NCBI RefSeq assembly: GCF_017571495.1
Contig: NZ_JAGETZ010000004.1
Coordinates: 62,001 to 126,000, forward strand
Direction: 5' to 3'
Source of the DNA: Hymenobacter negativus
GTDB taxonomy: Bacteria > Bacteroidota > Bacteroidia > Cytophagales > Hymenobacteraceae
Length of the DNA stretch: 64,000 bases
In this document: piece by piece, positions 33,630 through 43,623 of the stretch
Position numbering within the stretch: position 1 is the first letter of the stretch
Layout: each line of letters begins with the position of its first letter
Notes under the pieces: generated by a model
Databases searched by the model: none
The model's input: only the letters and a program-made list of their open reading frames with translations
What the model was told of the DNA's origin: nothing
Made by a program: the position numbers and the translations under genes

Positions 33630-36600
33630 ATGATTTCGGCGATTATTAATTTCAGCATTCGCAACAAGCTACTGGTGGGCCTGATGCTGGCGGGCCTCAT
33701 TGCCTGGGGCATTTTTTCGGCCGCGAACCTGCCGCTCGACGCCATTCCGGATGTTACCAATAACCAGGTCCAAGTCATTACCCAAAGCCCGGCGCTGGCC
33801 GCACAGGAGGTCGAGCAGCTCATCACTGTGCCACTGGAGCTGGAACTGCGTACCATCCCCGGCGTCACGGAAATTCGCTCGATTTCCCGATTCGGCCTTT
33901 CGGTGATTACGGTGGTTTTTGAGGAAGACGTGGATACCTACCACACCCGCCAGCTGGTGGCCGAAAAGCTCAAAACGGCTGAGGCCGACCTTGGCCAGAA
34001 CCTGGGCGCACCGGGTATGGCGCCCATCACCACAGGTCTGGGGGAGATTTATCAGTATACCCTCAAAGCTCAGCCCGGCTATGAGAAAACGTACGGCCTG
34101 TCCCAGCTGCGCGAAATTCAGGACTGGCTGGTGAAGCGCCGCTTGGCCGGCGTAAACGGCGTAGTGGACGTGAGCAGCTTCGGCGGCTACGTGCGGCAGT
34201 ACGAAGTGAGCGTGGACCCGGCGCGGCTGGCGGGCGCGGGCGTGAGCATGGCCGAGCTTTACGGGGCCCTGCAAGCCAACAATGGTAATGCTGGCGGCAG
34301 CTACCTGGAGCGTGGGCCGCGAGCATTTTTCATTCGGGGCGAGGGCCGGGCCACCTCGCTGGCCGACATCGGCAACATCGTGGTGAAACCGGTGGGCACG
34401 CCCGGCCGGGGTGGCGCGCCGCTGCTCGTGCGCGACCTCGCAACTGTGCGCTTTGGCCACGCCGTGCGCTACGGTGCCATGAACCGCGACGGCCAAGGCG
34501 AAACCGTGGGCGGCGTAGTGCTCATGCTGAAAGGGGCTAGCTCGGAAGCCACCATTAAAAACGTGAAGGCCCGAGTGGCCGAAATTCAGCAAACGCTGCC
34601 CGAAGGCCTGGAAATAGAGCCCTTTCTTGACCGTACCAAGCTGGTGGACAAGGCCATTCATACCGTGGTCAAAAACCTGGTAGAAGGTGGTATTATCGTG
34701 ATTGCGGTGTTGCTGCTACTGCTCGGCAACCTGCGGGCCGGGCTGGTGGTGGCGGGCATGATTCCGCTGTGCATGTTCTTTGCGCTGGGCTTGATGAACA
34801 CCTTTGGTGTATCGGCTAACCTTATGAGCCTCGGGGCGTTGGACTTTGGCCTCATCGTGGACGGGGCTGTGATTATCGTGGAGGCCGTCATCGCCCACCT
34901 GCTACACGAGCGCGCCAAGGCCGCCCACGAAACCATGGACGACATCACTCAGGACGTGACCGCGCGGCTCATGCGCTCGGCCCTGTTTGGCCAGCTCATC
35001 ATCCTGATTGTGTATTTGCCCATCCTCTCGCTCACCGGCGTGGAGGGCAAGATGTTCCGGCCCATGGCCCTCACTGTGAGTTTCGCCATCATGGGCGCTA
35101 TGCTTCTGTGCCTCACCTACGTGCCGGCTGTCACGGCCTGGGCTTTGAAAAAAAATATCAGCGAGAAGCCCAACCTGGCCGACCGCATTGTGGGCTTTTT
35201 GCATCGCTTGTACGTCCCCATTATTCGGGCAGCGCTGGGGGCGCGTTGGCCGGTACTGGGCGGGGCCGTAGCACTGCTGGCGCTGGGTGGCTTCGTGTTT
35301 TCGCGCTTGGGCGGCGAGTTTATTCCGCAGCTTGACGAAGGTGATTTTGCCGTGAATGTGACCTTGTCGCCGGGGTCGTCGCTGGATGAAAGCGTGCTGC
35401 TGACATCCCGGATTCAGCGCCTTCTGAAAAGCCAGTTTCCGGAAGTGCTGCAAGTGGTGGGCAAAATCGGCACCTCGGAAATCCCCACCGACCCCATGTC
35501 GCTGGAAGACAGCGACCAGATGATTATCCTAAAAGACCGTGCCGACTGGACCAGCGCCCACACCCGTGAGGAGCTGGCCGACAAGATGCAGAAGGCCCTG
35601 GCCGGTGTGCCCGGCGTCAACCTAGAGTTTCAGCAGCCCATCCAGATGCGATTTAACGAGCTGATTTCCGGCGTGAAGTCGGACATTTCGGTCAAGATTT
35701 ATGGCGACGACCTCGACCTGCTCAAAGCCAAAGCCGACGAAGCGGCCGCCCTTATCCGCCCGCTGACTGGCGTGGGCGACCTCAAAGTGGAGCAAATAAT
35801 TGGCTTGCCGCAGCTGCGTGTGCGCTACGACCGCGCCCGACTGGCCCAGTACGGCCTGCGGGTTTCGGACCTCAACACCCTGCTGCAAACCGCTTTTGCG
35901 GGCCAAACCACCGGCCAGGTGTACGAAGGTGAGCGCCGCTTCGACCTCGTGCTGCGCCTTGATTCTCTGCATCGCCGTGGCCCCGACGACCTCAACCAAC
36001 TCCTTGTGTCGCTGCCCGATGGCGGCCAGATTCCCCTGGCCGAGGTAGCTACTGTGGCCCTGCACCCCGCCCCCGCCCAAATCTCGCGCGACGACGCCCG
36101 CCGCCGCGTCAACATCGGCGTGAATGTACGCGGCCGCGACGTGCAAAGCCTCGTGCAGGAAATCCAGGCCAAGCTGAAAACGAGCCTGCGCCTACCGCCT
36201 GGCTACAGCATCGTCTACGGCGGCCAGTTCGAGAACCTTAACCATGCGAAAGAGCGGTTGGCGGTGGCTGTGCCGGTGTCGCTGGTGCTCATTTTCATGC
36301 TGTTGTTCCTGGCCTTTCGCTCAGTGAAGGAAGCATTGCTGATTTTTACGGGTATTCCGCTGGCAGCCATTGGCGGTGTGCTGGCACTGGCGCTACGCGG
36401 GATGCCGTTCAGCATTTCGGCCGGCGTGGGCTTCATCGCACTGTTTGGTGTGGCCGTTTTGAATGGTATTGTATTGGTGGCCAGCCTCAATGAGTTGGCC
36501 ACAGCAGGCCTCACAAAAATCCGTGAGCGGGTGCTACGGGCTACTGAGGAGCGGTTTCGGCCGGTACTGCTCACGGCTTCGGTAGCCTCGCTGGGCTTTT

Positions 36601-38099
36601 TGCCAATGGCCTTATCCAACTCGGCCGGCGCGGAGGTGCAAAAGCCCTTGGCTACTGTCGTCATTGGCGGGCTGATAACGGCCACGCTGCTCACGCTGGT
36701 GGTACTGCCAGTGCTCTACACCTTCTTTGTGAAGGACGACGAGCCCAGTCCGCTGGAAGCCGCCGAAGCAGCTCACGAAGCCAAAGTCGCGGAAGAAACC
36801 GGCCGTAAGCCTAAAACTGACCCCAATAAGCCGGATGCGAAAAGTCCGGATTATCCTAACAGTACGGGCGTAGGTGCGGCCGGAACGTCAGCAGTGGTAC
36901 TGTTTGCACTGGCGGCGCTGGTTCCGGTTGCCGCCCGCTCCCAAACCAAAGCCCCGACCGATGCCCCGCTCAGCATCTCGCAGGCCCTCACCACCGGCTT
37001 GGCTCAAAGCCCGCTCATTCAAGCCGCCACGCTACAAGCGCAGCAGCAAGCTGCCTTATCCCGCACCGGCTACGACCTGCCCCGTCTGACCATCGACTAC
37101 CAATACGGCCAAATTCAGGGCCGGCTCAACGACCAAACGTTCAATATCTTGCAGCAGTCGGCCTTTCCCACCTTGTATGCCGCTCAGCGCAAGGTGCTCC
37201 AAACCGCCGCCGAAGGTGCCAGTATCCGGACCAGTGCTCAGCGCCGCGAGCTAGCCCGTAGCATCCGCTCCAGCTACTATGGCCTGCTGGTGACCTACCG
37301 CCTGCAGGCCCTGTTGCGCCGCCAGGACAGCCTCTACCAGCGGGCCGCCCGCGCCGCTCGCATCCGCTACCAGGTAGGCGAAACCAACCGCCTGGAACAA
37401 GTCTCGGCCGAAGCCCGCGCCCACGAGCTGCAAAACCGCCTTGCTACCCTGCGTTCCGATTTAGTGGTACAGCGCCGCCAGCTGGCTCTGCTTCTTGGCC
37501 AGTCCAGCCTGGCCAGCATCGACACCACCGCTAGCCCGCGCGCCACTCTGCTGCCCGCCGATACAGCCACCCTCACGCCCGCCACTAACCCCACGCTGGC
37601 CCTTTACCAGCAACAGCTAACCCTCAGCCAGCAGCAAACCAAAGTTGAGAAGCTGCGCCGCCTGCCCGACCTCCGCGCTGGCTATTTCAATCAAAGCATC
37701 AATCAAGAAAAGAGTTTCCAGGTGGCGCAGGCTGGCATTGCGGTGCCGCTGTTGGGGGGCGTGCAACGTGGCCGTATTGCCGCTGCCAAGTTGGGTGAGG
37801 AAGCCGCTCAAGTCCAGCTAGCTTACGCCAACACCCAATTCAGCACCCAGCTCAGTACCTTCCGCCAGCAGTTGGCTCGCGCCCAGGCCTCCCTTCTTTA
37901 CTACGAAACCTACGCCCTTCCGCAAGCCCGCCTCATCCTCAATACCGCGGAGAAAAGCTTTCGCTCCGGAGATATCGAGTACGTGGAATACGTGGTGAAC
38001 ACCCAGCCTGCCTGGCAAATCCAGGAGGCCTATCTGGAGCAGCTCCGCCAATACAACGAGTTGGCTGCCAATGTCAAATCCCTAACTGGCAACGATTAA
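33630..38099 (+). CDS. CzcA-type heavy-metal RND pump fused to a TolC-like channel
   Basis: 1489 aa, about 440 more than a stand-alone CzcA. Residues 1-1035 are a complete HME-RND pump: IPDVTNNQVQVITQSPALAA, GLGEIYQYTL and two sets of six helices. TM4 has DFGLIVDGAVIIVEA (405-419), the zinc/cobalt/cadmium (CzcA) form rather than the copper form. Residues about 1036-1079 are a charged linker (SPLEAAEAAHEAKVAEETG). Residues 1080-1105 (GVGAAGTSAVVLFALAALVP, then VAARSQ) look like a signal peptide or thirteenth helix. Residues about 1110-1489 form an OEP/TolC domain starting LSISQALTTGLAQSP and containing VGETNRLEQVSAEARAHELQ. Such fusions occur in Bacteroidetes as far as I know. Operon with the adaptor downstream. 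Confidence 0.93.
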   Translation: MISAIINFSIRNKLLVGLMLAGLIAWGIFSAANLPLDAIPDVTNNQVQVITQSPALAAQEVEQLITVPLELELRTIPGVTEIRSISRFGLSVITVVFEEDVDTYHTRQLVAEKLKTAEADLGQNLGAPGMAPITTGLGEIYQYTLKAQPGYEKTYGLSQLREIQDWLVKRRLAGVNGVVDVSSFGGYVRQYEVSVDPARLAGAGVSMAELYGALQANNGNAGGSYLERGPRAFFIRGEGRATSLADIGNIVVKPVGTPGRGGAPLLVRDLATVRFGHAVRYGAMNRDGQGETVGGVVLMLKGASSEATIKNVKARVAEIQQTLPEGLEIEPFLDRTKLVDKAIHTVVKNLVEGGIIVIAVLLLLLGNLRAGLVVAGMIPLCMFFALGLMNTFGVSANLMSLGALDFGLIVDGAVIIVEAVIAHLLHERAKAAHETMDDITQDVTARLMRSALFGQLIILIVYLPILSLTGVEGKMFRPMALTVSFAIMGAMLLCLTYVPAVTAWALKKNISEKPNLADRIVGFLHRLYVPIIRAALGARWPVLGGAVALLALGGFVFSRLGGEFIPQLDEGDFAVNVTLSPGSSLDESVLLTSRIQRLLKSQFPEVLQVVGKIGTSEIPTDPMSLEDSDQMIILKDRADWTSAHTREELADKMQKALAGVPGVNLEFQQPIQMRFNELISGVKSDISVKIYGDDLDLLKAKADEAAALIRPLTGVGDLKVEQIIGLPQLRVRYDRARLAQYGLRVSDLNTLLQTAFAGQTTGQVYEGERRFDLVLRLDSLHRRGPDDLNQLLVSLPDGGQIPLAEVATVALHPAPAQISRDDARRRVNIGVNVRGRDVQSLVQEIQAKLKTSLRLPPGYSIVYGGQFENLNHAKERLAVAVPVSLVLIFMLLFLAFRSVKEALLIFTGIPLAAIGGVLALALRGMPFSISAGVGFIALFGVAVLNGIVLVASLNELATAGLTKIRERVLRATEERFRPVLLTASVASLGFLPMALSNSAGAEVQKPLATVVIGGLITATLLTLVVLPVLYTFFVKDDEPSPLEAAEAAHEAKVAEETGRKPKTDPNKPDAKSPDYPNSTGVGAAGTSAVVLFALAALVPVAARSQTKAPTDAPLSISQALTTGLAQSPLIQAATLQAQQQAALSRTGYDLPRLTIDYQYGQIQGRLNDQTFNILQQSAFPTLYAAQRKVLQTAAEGASIRTSAQRRELARSIRSSYYGLLVTYRLQALLRRQDSLYQRAARAARIRYQVGETNRLEQVSAEARAHELQNRLATLRSDLVVQRRQLALLLGQSSLASIDTTASPRATLLPADTATLTPATNPTLALYQQQLTLSQQQTKVEKLRRLPDLRAGYFNQSINQEKSFQVAQAGIAVPLLGGVQRGRIAAAKLGEEAAQVQLAYANTQFSTQLSTFRQQLARAQASLLYYETYALPQARLILNTAEKSFRSGDIEYVEYVVNTQPAWQIQEAYLEQLRQYNELAANVKSLTGND

Positions 38100-38190
38100 T
38101 CTTTTTGCACATAGCTCACTGATTTATATGAGTTCCGCAAAACATCGAAGGCTCCTTTAACGCTGTGCAAGCCTGTCAATAGAAATTCCG

Positions 38191-39369
38191 ATGAAATATT
38201 TCCCCTTCCTCTTATTCCTCATTGCCTGCGGTAAAGAAGCTGAAACATCCACCGCCGAAAAGCCCGCCACCCCACCGCCCCGCGCGCCCAATGAAGTTTT
38301 GCTCAGTAAAGCCCAGTTGCAAGCTGCCGGCATCGAGCTGGGCACTTTCACCCGGCGCGACCTGGGCACCGAAGTGCAGGCCACGGGCCAGATAGACGTG
38401 CCTCCCAGCCACCGCGTGTCCGTCACGGCCATTATGGGCGGCTACGTGGAGCGCCTGCCGATACTACCCGGCCAATACGTGACGCGAGGCACCGTCCTGG
38501 CTACCCTGCGCAGCCCCGAATACCTCAAGCTGCAACAGGACTACCTGCAAAGCCAGGCGCGCATCGTGTTTCTAAAGCAGGAAACCAGCCGCCAGCAAAT
38601 CCTCAACGACGAGGACGTGGGAGCCCGCCGTAAGCTTCAGCAAGCCACTTCCGAGTTGCGCACCGAGCAGGCCGCGGCTGGCAGCCTCGCCGCCCAGCTC
38701 CGCCTCATTGGTCTGAGACCGGAGTCGCTTAGCGCTACGCACATCAAGCCAAATGTGCCACTCACTGCCCCCATCAGCGGCTACGTGAAGGCAGTACTGG
38801 CTAACCCCGGCCAGTTTGTGAGCCCGCAGGATGTCCTGATTGAACTCGTGGACCGCTCCGACCTGCACCTGGAGCTAAAAGTATTTGAGCGCGACATTGC
38901 CAAAATAAAAATTGGCCAGGATATTCTGTTCCGGGTGCCCGCCCAGGGTGCCGATGCCCAGCCGCTGCCCGCCACGGTGTTTCTGGTCGGCAAATCATTT
39001 GATGACGACGGCCGCACCGTCCCCGTCCACGCCCATCTGCACGACACCGGCCCCGATGCGGCTGCCACTGCCGCCCTCCTACCCGGCCAATACGTCAGTG
39101 CCCGCATCCTCACCGGCCGCACGCCCCAGCGCACCCTGCCCGAAGATGCCCTCGTGCCCGGCGGCGAAGTCAGCTACGGCTATTACCAGATTAAAACGGA
39201 TGAAAGCGGCAGCACTTTCCGCCGTTTCAGCCTCCGTCCCGGCGCCACTGACCAAGGCCAAGTAGCCGTGCGGCTGCTGGATAAACTATCCGACACCACC
39301 CATTTGGTTGTCAAAGGGGCCTACTTTCTGGACGCTGAACGCAACAAAGGTCAAGGCGGTGATGATTAG
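38191..39369 (+). CDS. Heavy-metal RND adaptor lipoprotein (CzcB-like)
   Basis: 392 aa, MFP-family adaptor for the fused pump. The N-terminus is a lipoprotein signal (MKYFPFLLFLIAC, lipobox LIAC), then a proline-rich linker. The domain order is usual: barrel-sandwich half GGYVERLPILPGQYVTRGT, a helical hairpin (QSQARIVFLKQETSRQQI), second half LTAPISGYVKAVLANPGQFV, and a beta-barrel with KVFERDIAKIKIGQDI. It lacks the histidine-rich N-terminal metal site of some CzcB proteins. About 90 bases separate it from the pump gene. Confidence 0.92.
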   Translation: MKYFPFLLFLIACGKEAETSTAEKPATPPPRAPNEVLLSKAQLQAAGIELGTFTRRDLGTEVQATGQIDVPPSHRVSVTAIMGGYVERLPILPGQYVTRGTVLATLRSPEYLKLQQDYLQSQARIVFLKQETSRQQILNDEDVGARRKLQQATSELRTEQAAAGSLAAQLRLIGLRPESLSATHIKPNVPLTAPISGYVKAVLANPGQFVSPQDVLIELVDRSDLHLELKVFERDIAKIKIGQDILFRVPAQGADAQPLPATVFLVGKSFDDDGRTVPVHAHLHDTGPDAAATAALLPGQYVSARILTGRTPQRTLPEDALVPGGEVSYGYYQIKTDESGSTFRRFSLRPGATDQGQVAVRLLDKLSDTTHLVVKGAYFLDAERNKGQGGDD

Positions 39370-39377
39370 GACGCACA

Positions 39378-39412
39378 GAACGTTATGCCTCGCTACGCGC
39401 TGCATGACGTTC
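39378..39412. repeat. Short palindrome, AACGTTATGC/GCATGACGTT arms
   Basis: Imperfect 11-bp arms directly after the adaptor stop codon. It belongs to the GTCATGC/GCATGAC family also found at 7420, 10585 and 32953. It may act as the 3' end of the metal-efflux mRNA. Confidence 0.5.
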
Positions 39413-39446
39413 TTTTGTTAACCAATATCCCTGCCCTAACCCACTG

Positions 39447-40124
39447 ATGATTATTCTCTCCGAGCTCCACTACCACCCGCCCGCCGCCTTATTTGCAACC
39501 CTTATGCACGCCGATGGCCTGTTGCTGGAAGCCCACGAGCACTACCGCAAGCAAACCTATCGCAACCGCTGCCTCATTCGCACCGCGCAGGGCGTGCAGC
39601 CGCTCACGGTGCCGGTTATCGATGGCAACCGGGCCGAAAAGGTCAGCATTTCGGCAATTGAAATCGACTACCGGCAGAACTGGATTCACCGGCACTGGCG
39701 TACCCTGCAAACGGCCTACGGTAATAGCCCGTATTTCGAGTACTATGCCGACTACCTGCATGATATCTACGTAAGTAAACCAGCATTGCTTTTTGACCTA
39801 AACCAGCAGTTTTTACGTTTATTGCTGAAGTGTTTCCGGCTCACGCTGCCAGTGCAGCTTACCACCAAATACCACGCCTACTACCCTGCGCAACCTTCTG
39901 CCGATAATACTGGTCTTCTTTCTACCCAGCCCAGCATCGCCGACCGGCGCGACTGGCTGACACCCAAAGCCAGCGTAAAAACCCCCGAACCTGACACTCC
40001 GGCAGCCTCCGCCCTCGTGCGGCCCTATCCGCAGGTGTTTGGCCCAGGTTTTGAGCCCGGCCTAAGTGTGCTGGACCTGCTGTTTTCGCAGGGACCGGCG
40101 GCCGGCAGTTTTTTTATTGTGTAG
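39447..40124 (+). CDS. WbqC-family protein
   Basis: 225 aa. The N-terminal LHYHPPAALFATLMHADGLL, the HEHYRKQTYRNRCLIRTAQG stretch, LTVPV and WIHRHWRTLQTAYGNSPYF match the WbqC-like family, named after an O-antigen cluster gene; its biochemical role is not established. No signal peptide. A long insertion after residue 150 (polar, Pro/Thr/Ala-rich) precedes a short C-terminal segment. No polysaccharide genes are adjacent, so the context adds nothing. Confidence 0.85.
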   Translation: MIILSELHYHPPAALFATLMHADGLLLEAHEHYRKQTYRNRCLIRTAQGVQPLTVPVIDGNRAEKVSISAIEIDYRQNWIHRHWRTLQTAYGNSPYFEYYADYLHDIYVSKPALLFDLNQQFLRLLLKCFRLTLPVQLTTKYHAYYPAQPSADNTGLLSTQPSIADRRDWLTPKASVKTPEPDTPAASALVRPYPQVFGPGFEPGLSVLDLLFSQGPAAGSFFIV

Positions 40125-40321
40125 TAAGCTTTAGCTTGCCGGCCAACGTATTTAGGAGTAATTCTTCCCGCTTGTTTTCTCCTGCGGCCAGCGCAAGCTT
40201 ACCACAGGCTGTCCGAACCTTCGCCCGAACCGGCTTGTTTTCAAGTCACCTCGGCCCAACCCGTCATTCGTGTTACTCGCCCGACGCGGGGCTTATTAGA
40301 TTTTTCACTACGTTTATTGGC

Positions 40322-42937
40322 ATGGAAGCTAAATTCTCAAACCGCGTCAAAGAGGTTATTTCCCTCAGTCGGGAGGAGGCCATCCGTCTCGGCCACGATT
40401 ACATCGGCACCGAACACTTACTGCTTGGCATGATTCGCGAAGCCGAAGGCACTGCCCTCGGCCTATTGCGCAAGCTGGGCGTGAGCATCGACGAGCTGAA
40501 GTTTTCGCTGGAGCAGGCCACCCGCAACACCGCTACCCAGGGCACCAGCATCACCGGCTCGATTCCGCTCACCAAGCAGACCGAGAAGGTGTTGAAAATA
40601 ACCTACTTGGAGGCCAAAATTTTCAAGTCCGAAATCATCGGCACCGAACACCTGCTGTTGTCCATCCTGCGGGATGAGGACAACATTTCTTCCCAAATTC
40701 TCAGCAAATTCAACGTGAACTACGAAACTGTGCGCGACTCGCTGGATTACCACGGTAACGCCGGCGCGGCTCCGCAAAACCGCACGCCCGATACGGACGA
40801 CGACGATAACGACCGCCTCTTTGGCGCTTCCGGCCCCGGTGGTGGCCGTGGTGGCGCTGCTGGTGCTGGTGCTGCCAAGAAGCCCGGCGAAAAATCGCGC
40901 ACCCCGGTGCTCGACAACTTCGGCCGCGACCTCACTAAGTTGGCCGAAGACGATAAACTAGACCCTATCGTAGGTCGGGAAAAAGAAATTGAGCGCGTGG
41001 CCCAAATCCTGAGCCGCCGCAAAAAGAATAACCCCATCCTCATTGGTGAGCCGGGCGTGGGTAAAACGGCCATCGCCGAAGGCCTCGCCCTGCGCATCAT
41101 CCAGAAGAAAGTAAGCCGTGTGCTCTTCAACAAGCGCGTTGTGACCCTCGATTTGGCTTCGCTGGTGGCAGGTACCAAGTACCGCGGCCAGTTTGAAGAG
41201 CGCATGAAGGCCGTGATGAACGAGCTGGAGAAGTCGCCCGACGTGATTCTGTTCATTGACGAGTTGCACACCATTGTTGGCGCCGGCGGTGCTTCTGGCT
41301 CGTTGGATGCTTCCAACATGTTCAAGCCGGCCTTGGCCCGCGGCGAGATTCAATGCATCGGCGCCACCACGCTGGATGAGTACCGTCAGTACATCGAGAA
41401 AGATGGTGCTTTGGCCCGTCGTTTCCAGATGGTGATGGTGGACCCCACCACCCCCGAGGAAACCATCGAAATCCTGCACAACATCAAGGACAAGTATCAG
41501 GACCACCACCACGTGGTGTACACCGATAAGGCCATTGAGCAGTGCGTGATGCTGTCGGACCGCTATATGAGCGACCGTTTCCTGCCAGACAAGGCCATCG
41601 ACATTCTTGATGAAGCTGGTGCCCGGGTGCATATCAACAACATTGTGGTGCCCGAGGATATTCTCACGCTCGAAGAGCAGATTGAGAACATCAAAGGCGA
41701 GAAAAACCGCGTGGTGAAATCGCAGAAATACGAGGAAGCCGCTAAGCTCCGCGACACCGAGAAGAAACTGCTGGACCAGCTCGACACGGCTAAAAAGTCG
41801 TGGGAAGAGGAAACCAAGAAGAAGCGCTACACGGTTAAAGAGGAGAACGTGGCCGAGGTTATTGCCATGATGACCGGCATCCCTGTTTCGCGTGTGGCCC
41901 AGAACGAAAGCCAGAAACTCCTCAACATGAACGAGGAGTTGCAAGGCAAAGTAATTGGCCAAGACAAAGCCATCAAACAGTTGGTGAAAGCCATACAGCG
42001 TACTCGCGTTGGCTTAAAAGACCCCAAGAAGCCCATCGGCTCGTTCGTATTCCTCGGCCCGACGGGTGTGGGTAAAACAGAGCTGGCTAAGGTGCTTGCC
42101 ACTTATCTCTTCGATAAAGAAGATGCGCTGGTGCGTGTCGACATGTCGGAGTACATGGAGAAATTCAGCGTATCGCGCTTGGTAGGCGCGCCTCCCGGCT
42201 ACGTAGGCTACGAAGAAGGCGGCCAGTTGACGGAGAAAATCCGCCGCAAACCGTACTCGGTTATCCTGCTCGACGAGATTGAGAAAGCGCACCCAGACGT
42301 GTATAACCTACTTCTGCAAGTGCTGGACGACGGCATCCTAACCGACGGCCTCGGCCGCAAGGTGGACTTCCGAAACACCATCATCATCATGACCTCGAAC
42401 ATTGGGGCACGTGACCTTCAGGACTTCGGCGCCGGCATCGGCTTTGGCACCAAGGCCCGTCAGGAGAACATGGACGAGTTGACTAAAGGCACCATCACCA
42501 ATGCCCTGAAGAAGACCTTCTCGCCCGAGTTCCTGAACCGCTTGGATGATGTTATTGTCTTCAACTCGCTCGAGAAAAAGGACATTCACCGCATCATCGA
42601 CATCAGCCTCAGCAAGCTCCTCTCGCGGGTGCAGGCCTTGGGCTACCGTGTTGAGTTGACGGAAGCTGCTAAGGATTTCGTGGCTGACAAAGGCTACGAC
42701 CCGAAATACGGTGCCCGTCCGCTGAACCGTGCTATCCAGAAATACATCGAAGACCCGATTGCTGAGGAGATTCTCAAAGCCCAGGTAGTACACGGTGACG
42801 TCATCACCGCAGACTATGCTGAAGGTGCTGAGGAACTGACCTTTGCCGTAAGCAAGAGCGGCGAGGCCCAGAACCTTGCCAGCGACGAGCGCCCGGCCGA
42901 CAAGCCGGAAGCACCCGACGCTGATACAAAGAAGTAA
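40322..42937 (+). CDS. clpC: ATP-dependent Clp protease ATP-binding subunit ClpC
   Basis: AAA+ unfoldase that feeds proteins to ClpP or disaggregates them. The ATG at 40322 gives 871 aa. The Clp_N repeats include [20 protein letters not shown] and [19 protein letters not shown] Gly/Ala-rich spacer ([17 protein letters not shown], about 170-190) follows. The first AAA domain has Walker A GEPGVGKT at 242, the UVR-like segment is [15 protein letters not shown], and the second AAA domain has GPTGVGKT at 579. The presence of UVR marks ClpC rather than ClpA/ClpB. An upstream in-frame ATG adds 62 unrelated residues and is rejected. It ends with its own terminator. Confidence 0.96.
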   Translation: MEAKFSNRVKEVISLSREEAIRLGHDYIGTEHLLLGMIREAEGTALGLLRKLGVSIDELKFSLEQATRNTATQGTSITGSIPLTKQTEKVLKITYLEAKIFKSEIIGTEHLLLSILRDEDNISSQILSKFNVNYETVRDSLDYHGNAGAAPQNRTPDTDDDDNDRLFGASGPGGGRGGAAGAGAAKKPGEKSRTPVLDNFGRDLTKLAEDDKLDPIVGREKEIERVAQILSRRKKNNPILIGEPGVGKTAIAEGLALRIIQKKVSRVLFNKRVVTLDLASLVAGTKYRGQFEERMKAVMNELEKSPDVILFIDELHTIVGAGGASGSLDASNMFKPALARGEIQCIGATTLDEYRQYIEKDGALARRFQMVMVDPTTPEETIEILHNIKDKYQDHHHVVYTDKAIEQCVMLSDRYMSDRFLPDKAIDILDEAGARVHINNIVVPEDILTLEEQIENIKGEKNRVVKSQKYEEAAKLRDTEKKLLDQLDTAKKSWEEETKKKRYTVKEENVAEVIAMMTGIPVSRVAQNESQKLLNMNEELQGKVIGQDKAIKQLVKAIQRTRVGLKDPKKPIGSFVFLGPTGVGKTELAKVLATYLFDKEDALVRVDMSEYMEKFSVSRLVGAPPGYVGYEEGGQLTEKIRRKPYSVILLDEIEKAHPDVYNLLLQVLDDGILTDGLGRKVDFRNTIIIMTSNIGARDLQDFGAGIGFGTKARQENMDELTKGTITNALKKTFSPEFLNRLDDVIVFNSLEKKDIHRIIDISLSKLLSRVQALGYRVELTEAAKDFVADKGYDPKYGARPLNRAIQKYIEDPIAEEILKAQVVHGDVITADYAEGAEELTFAVSKSGEAQNLASDERPADKPEAPDADTKK

Positions 42938-42956
42938 GCTGCTCGCAGCAACTAGA

Positions 42957-42993
42957 AACGGCTGGTTTCCGCAAGGGAGCCAGCCGTTTTTTA
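42957..42993 (+). terminator. Terminator after clpC
   Basis: Stem AACGGCTGGTTTCC/GGGAGCCAGCCGTT with G-T pairs, loop GCAA, followed by a T run. Confidence 0.85.
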
Positions 42994-43034
42994 TATCTTG
43001 GTGGTATACCCTGTTCTCACCTACACCTTAAGCA

Positions 43035-43460
43035 ATGAGCAAGCAAATCACGAAGATTCTAAGAGTCAGCTTATTCCTCTTCCTCCCTGGTATCGCGCTG
43101 GCGCAACATCAGAAGCCCGAGCTGCCCTATAATGCGAGTCTTGTTACACTCCAGCCCGAGGCCGGAACCGGTAATCCCGCCTTCCAGCCTTCGGCCACGA
43201 TACGCGGTATGAAAGCGCTATCGGATGGTAAAGTTTATTTGGTTTCGACCGATGACAAGTCGCTTTCGGCTTACCAAGGCAACCGCCTGGTTTGGAAAGC
43301 CAACGTGGTAGAGGCTTGCCCTACCATCGTCGGACAGCACAAGATTCGGAAAGTGACCCTCAGCCCTAAAACGCTTTTTGTAGTGGTTGGGACTCGCACT
43401 TTTGCCGAGGTCGATGCTGCGACGGGCAAAATAGTAGTTGCCGATGTGCAGCGGAATTAA
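43035..43460 (+). CDS. Small secreted protein, unknown function
   Basis: 141 aa with a signal peptide (MSKQITKILRVSLFLFLPGIALA). The mature part has two segments reminiscent of PQQ/WD-type beta-propeller blades (GKVYLVSTDDKSLSAYQGNR and VDAATGKIVVADVQ), but one blade alone would not form a propeller. No catalytic residues recognised. It may be a fragment of a larger ancestral propeller protein or a small beta-protein. Monocistronic. Confidence 0.6.
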   Translation: MSKQITKILRVSLFLFLPGIALAQHQKPELPYNASLVTLQPEAGTGNPAFQPSATIRGMKALSDGKVYLVSTDDKSLSAYQGNRLVWKANVVEACPTIVGQHKIRKVTLSPKTLFVVVGTRTFAEVDAATGKIVVADVQRN

Positions 43461-43566
43461 TTGATGACTGGCGTAGGCGCACATTTTCACAGATGGTGAG
43501 CTACCGCTCGACGTCCCGAAACCACTGCCCGACAAAAGGGTGTCGGCTCATAATCTACCGATAACC

Positions 43567-43574
43567 TACCTTTG
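43567..43574 (+). promoter_or_regulatory. Putative -7 box of the carboxyltransferase gene
   Basis: TACCTTTG, full TAnnTTTG match, 49 bases upstream of the ATG at 43624. No clear -33 box. Confidence 0.45.
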
Positions 43575-43623
43575 AACTACTCATTCCCGCGCATCATTCC
43601 CACCCGCGCGCTAACCCTTACCC

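Noticed and set aside
33630..36735. Copper/silver (CusA) specificity for the RND pump
   Set aside because: TM4 carries DFGLIVDGAVIIVEA, the CzcA (divalent cation) form, not the CusA sequence.
36735..36960. Frameshift or missing stop between two separate genes (pump and channel)
   Set aside because: The frame is continuous through a linker of normal codon use, and fused CzcA-TolC proteins are known in Bacteroidetes, so a real fusion is more likely than an error.
40136..40321. In-frame extension of clpC by 62 codons
   Set aside because: Not part of ClpC; the Clp_N domain starts immediately at the ATG at 40322.
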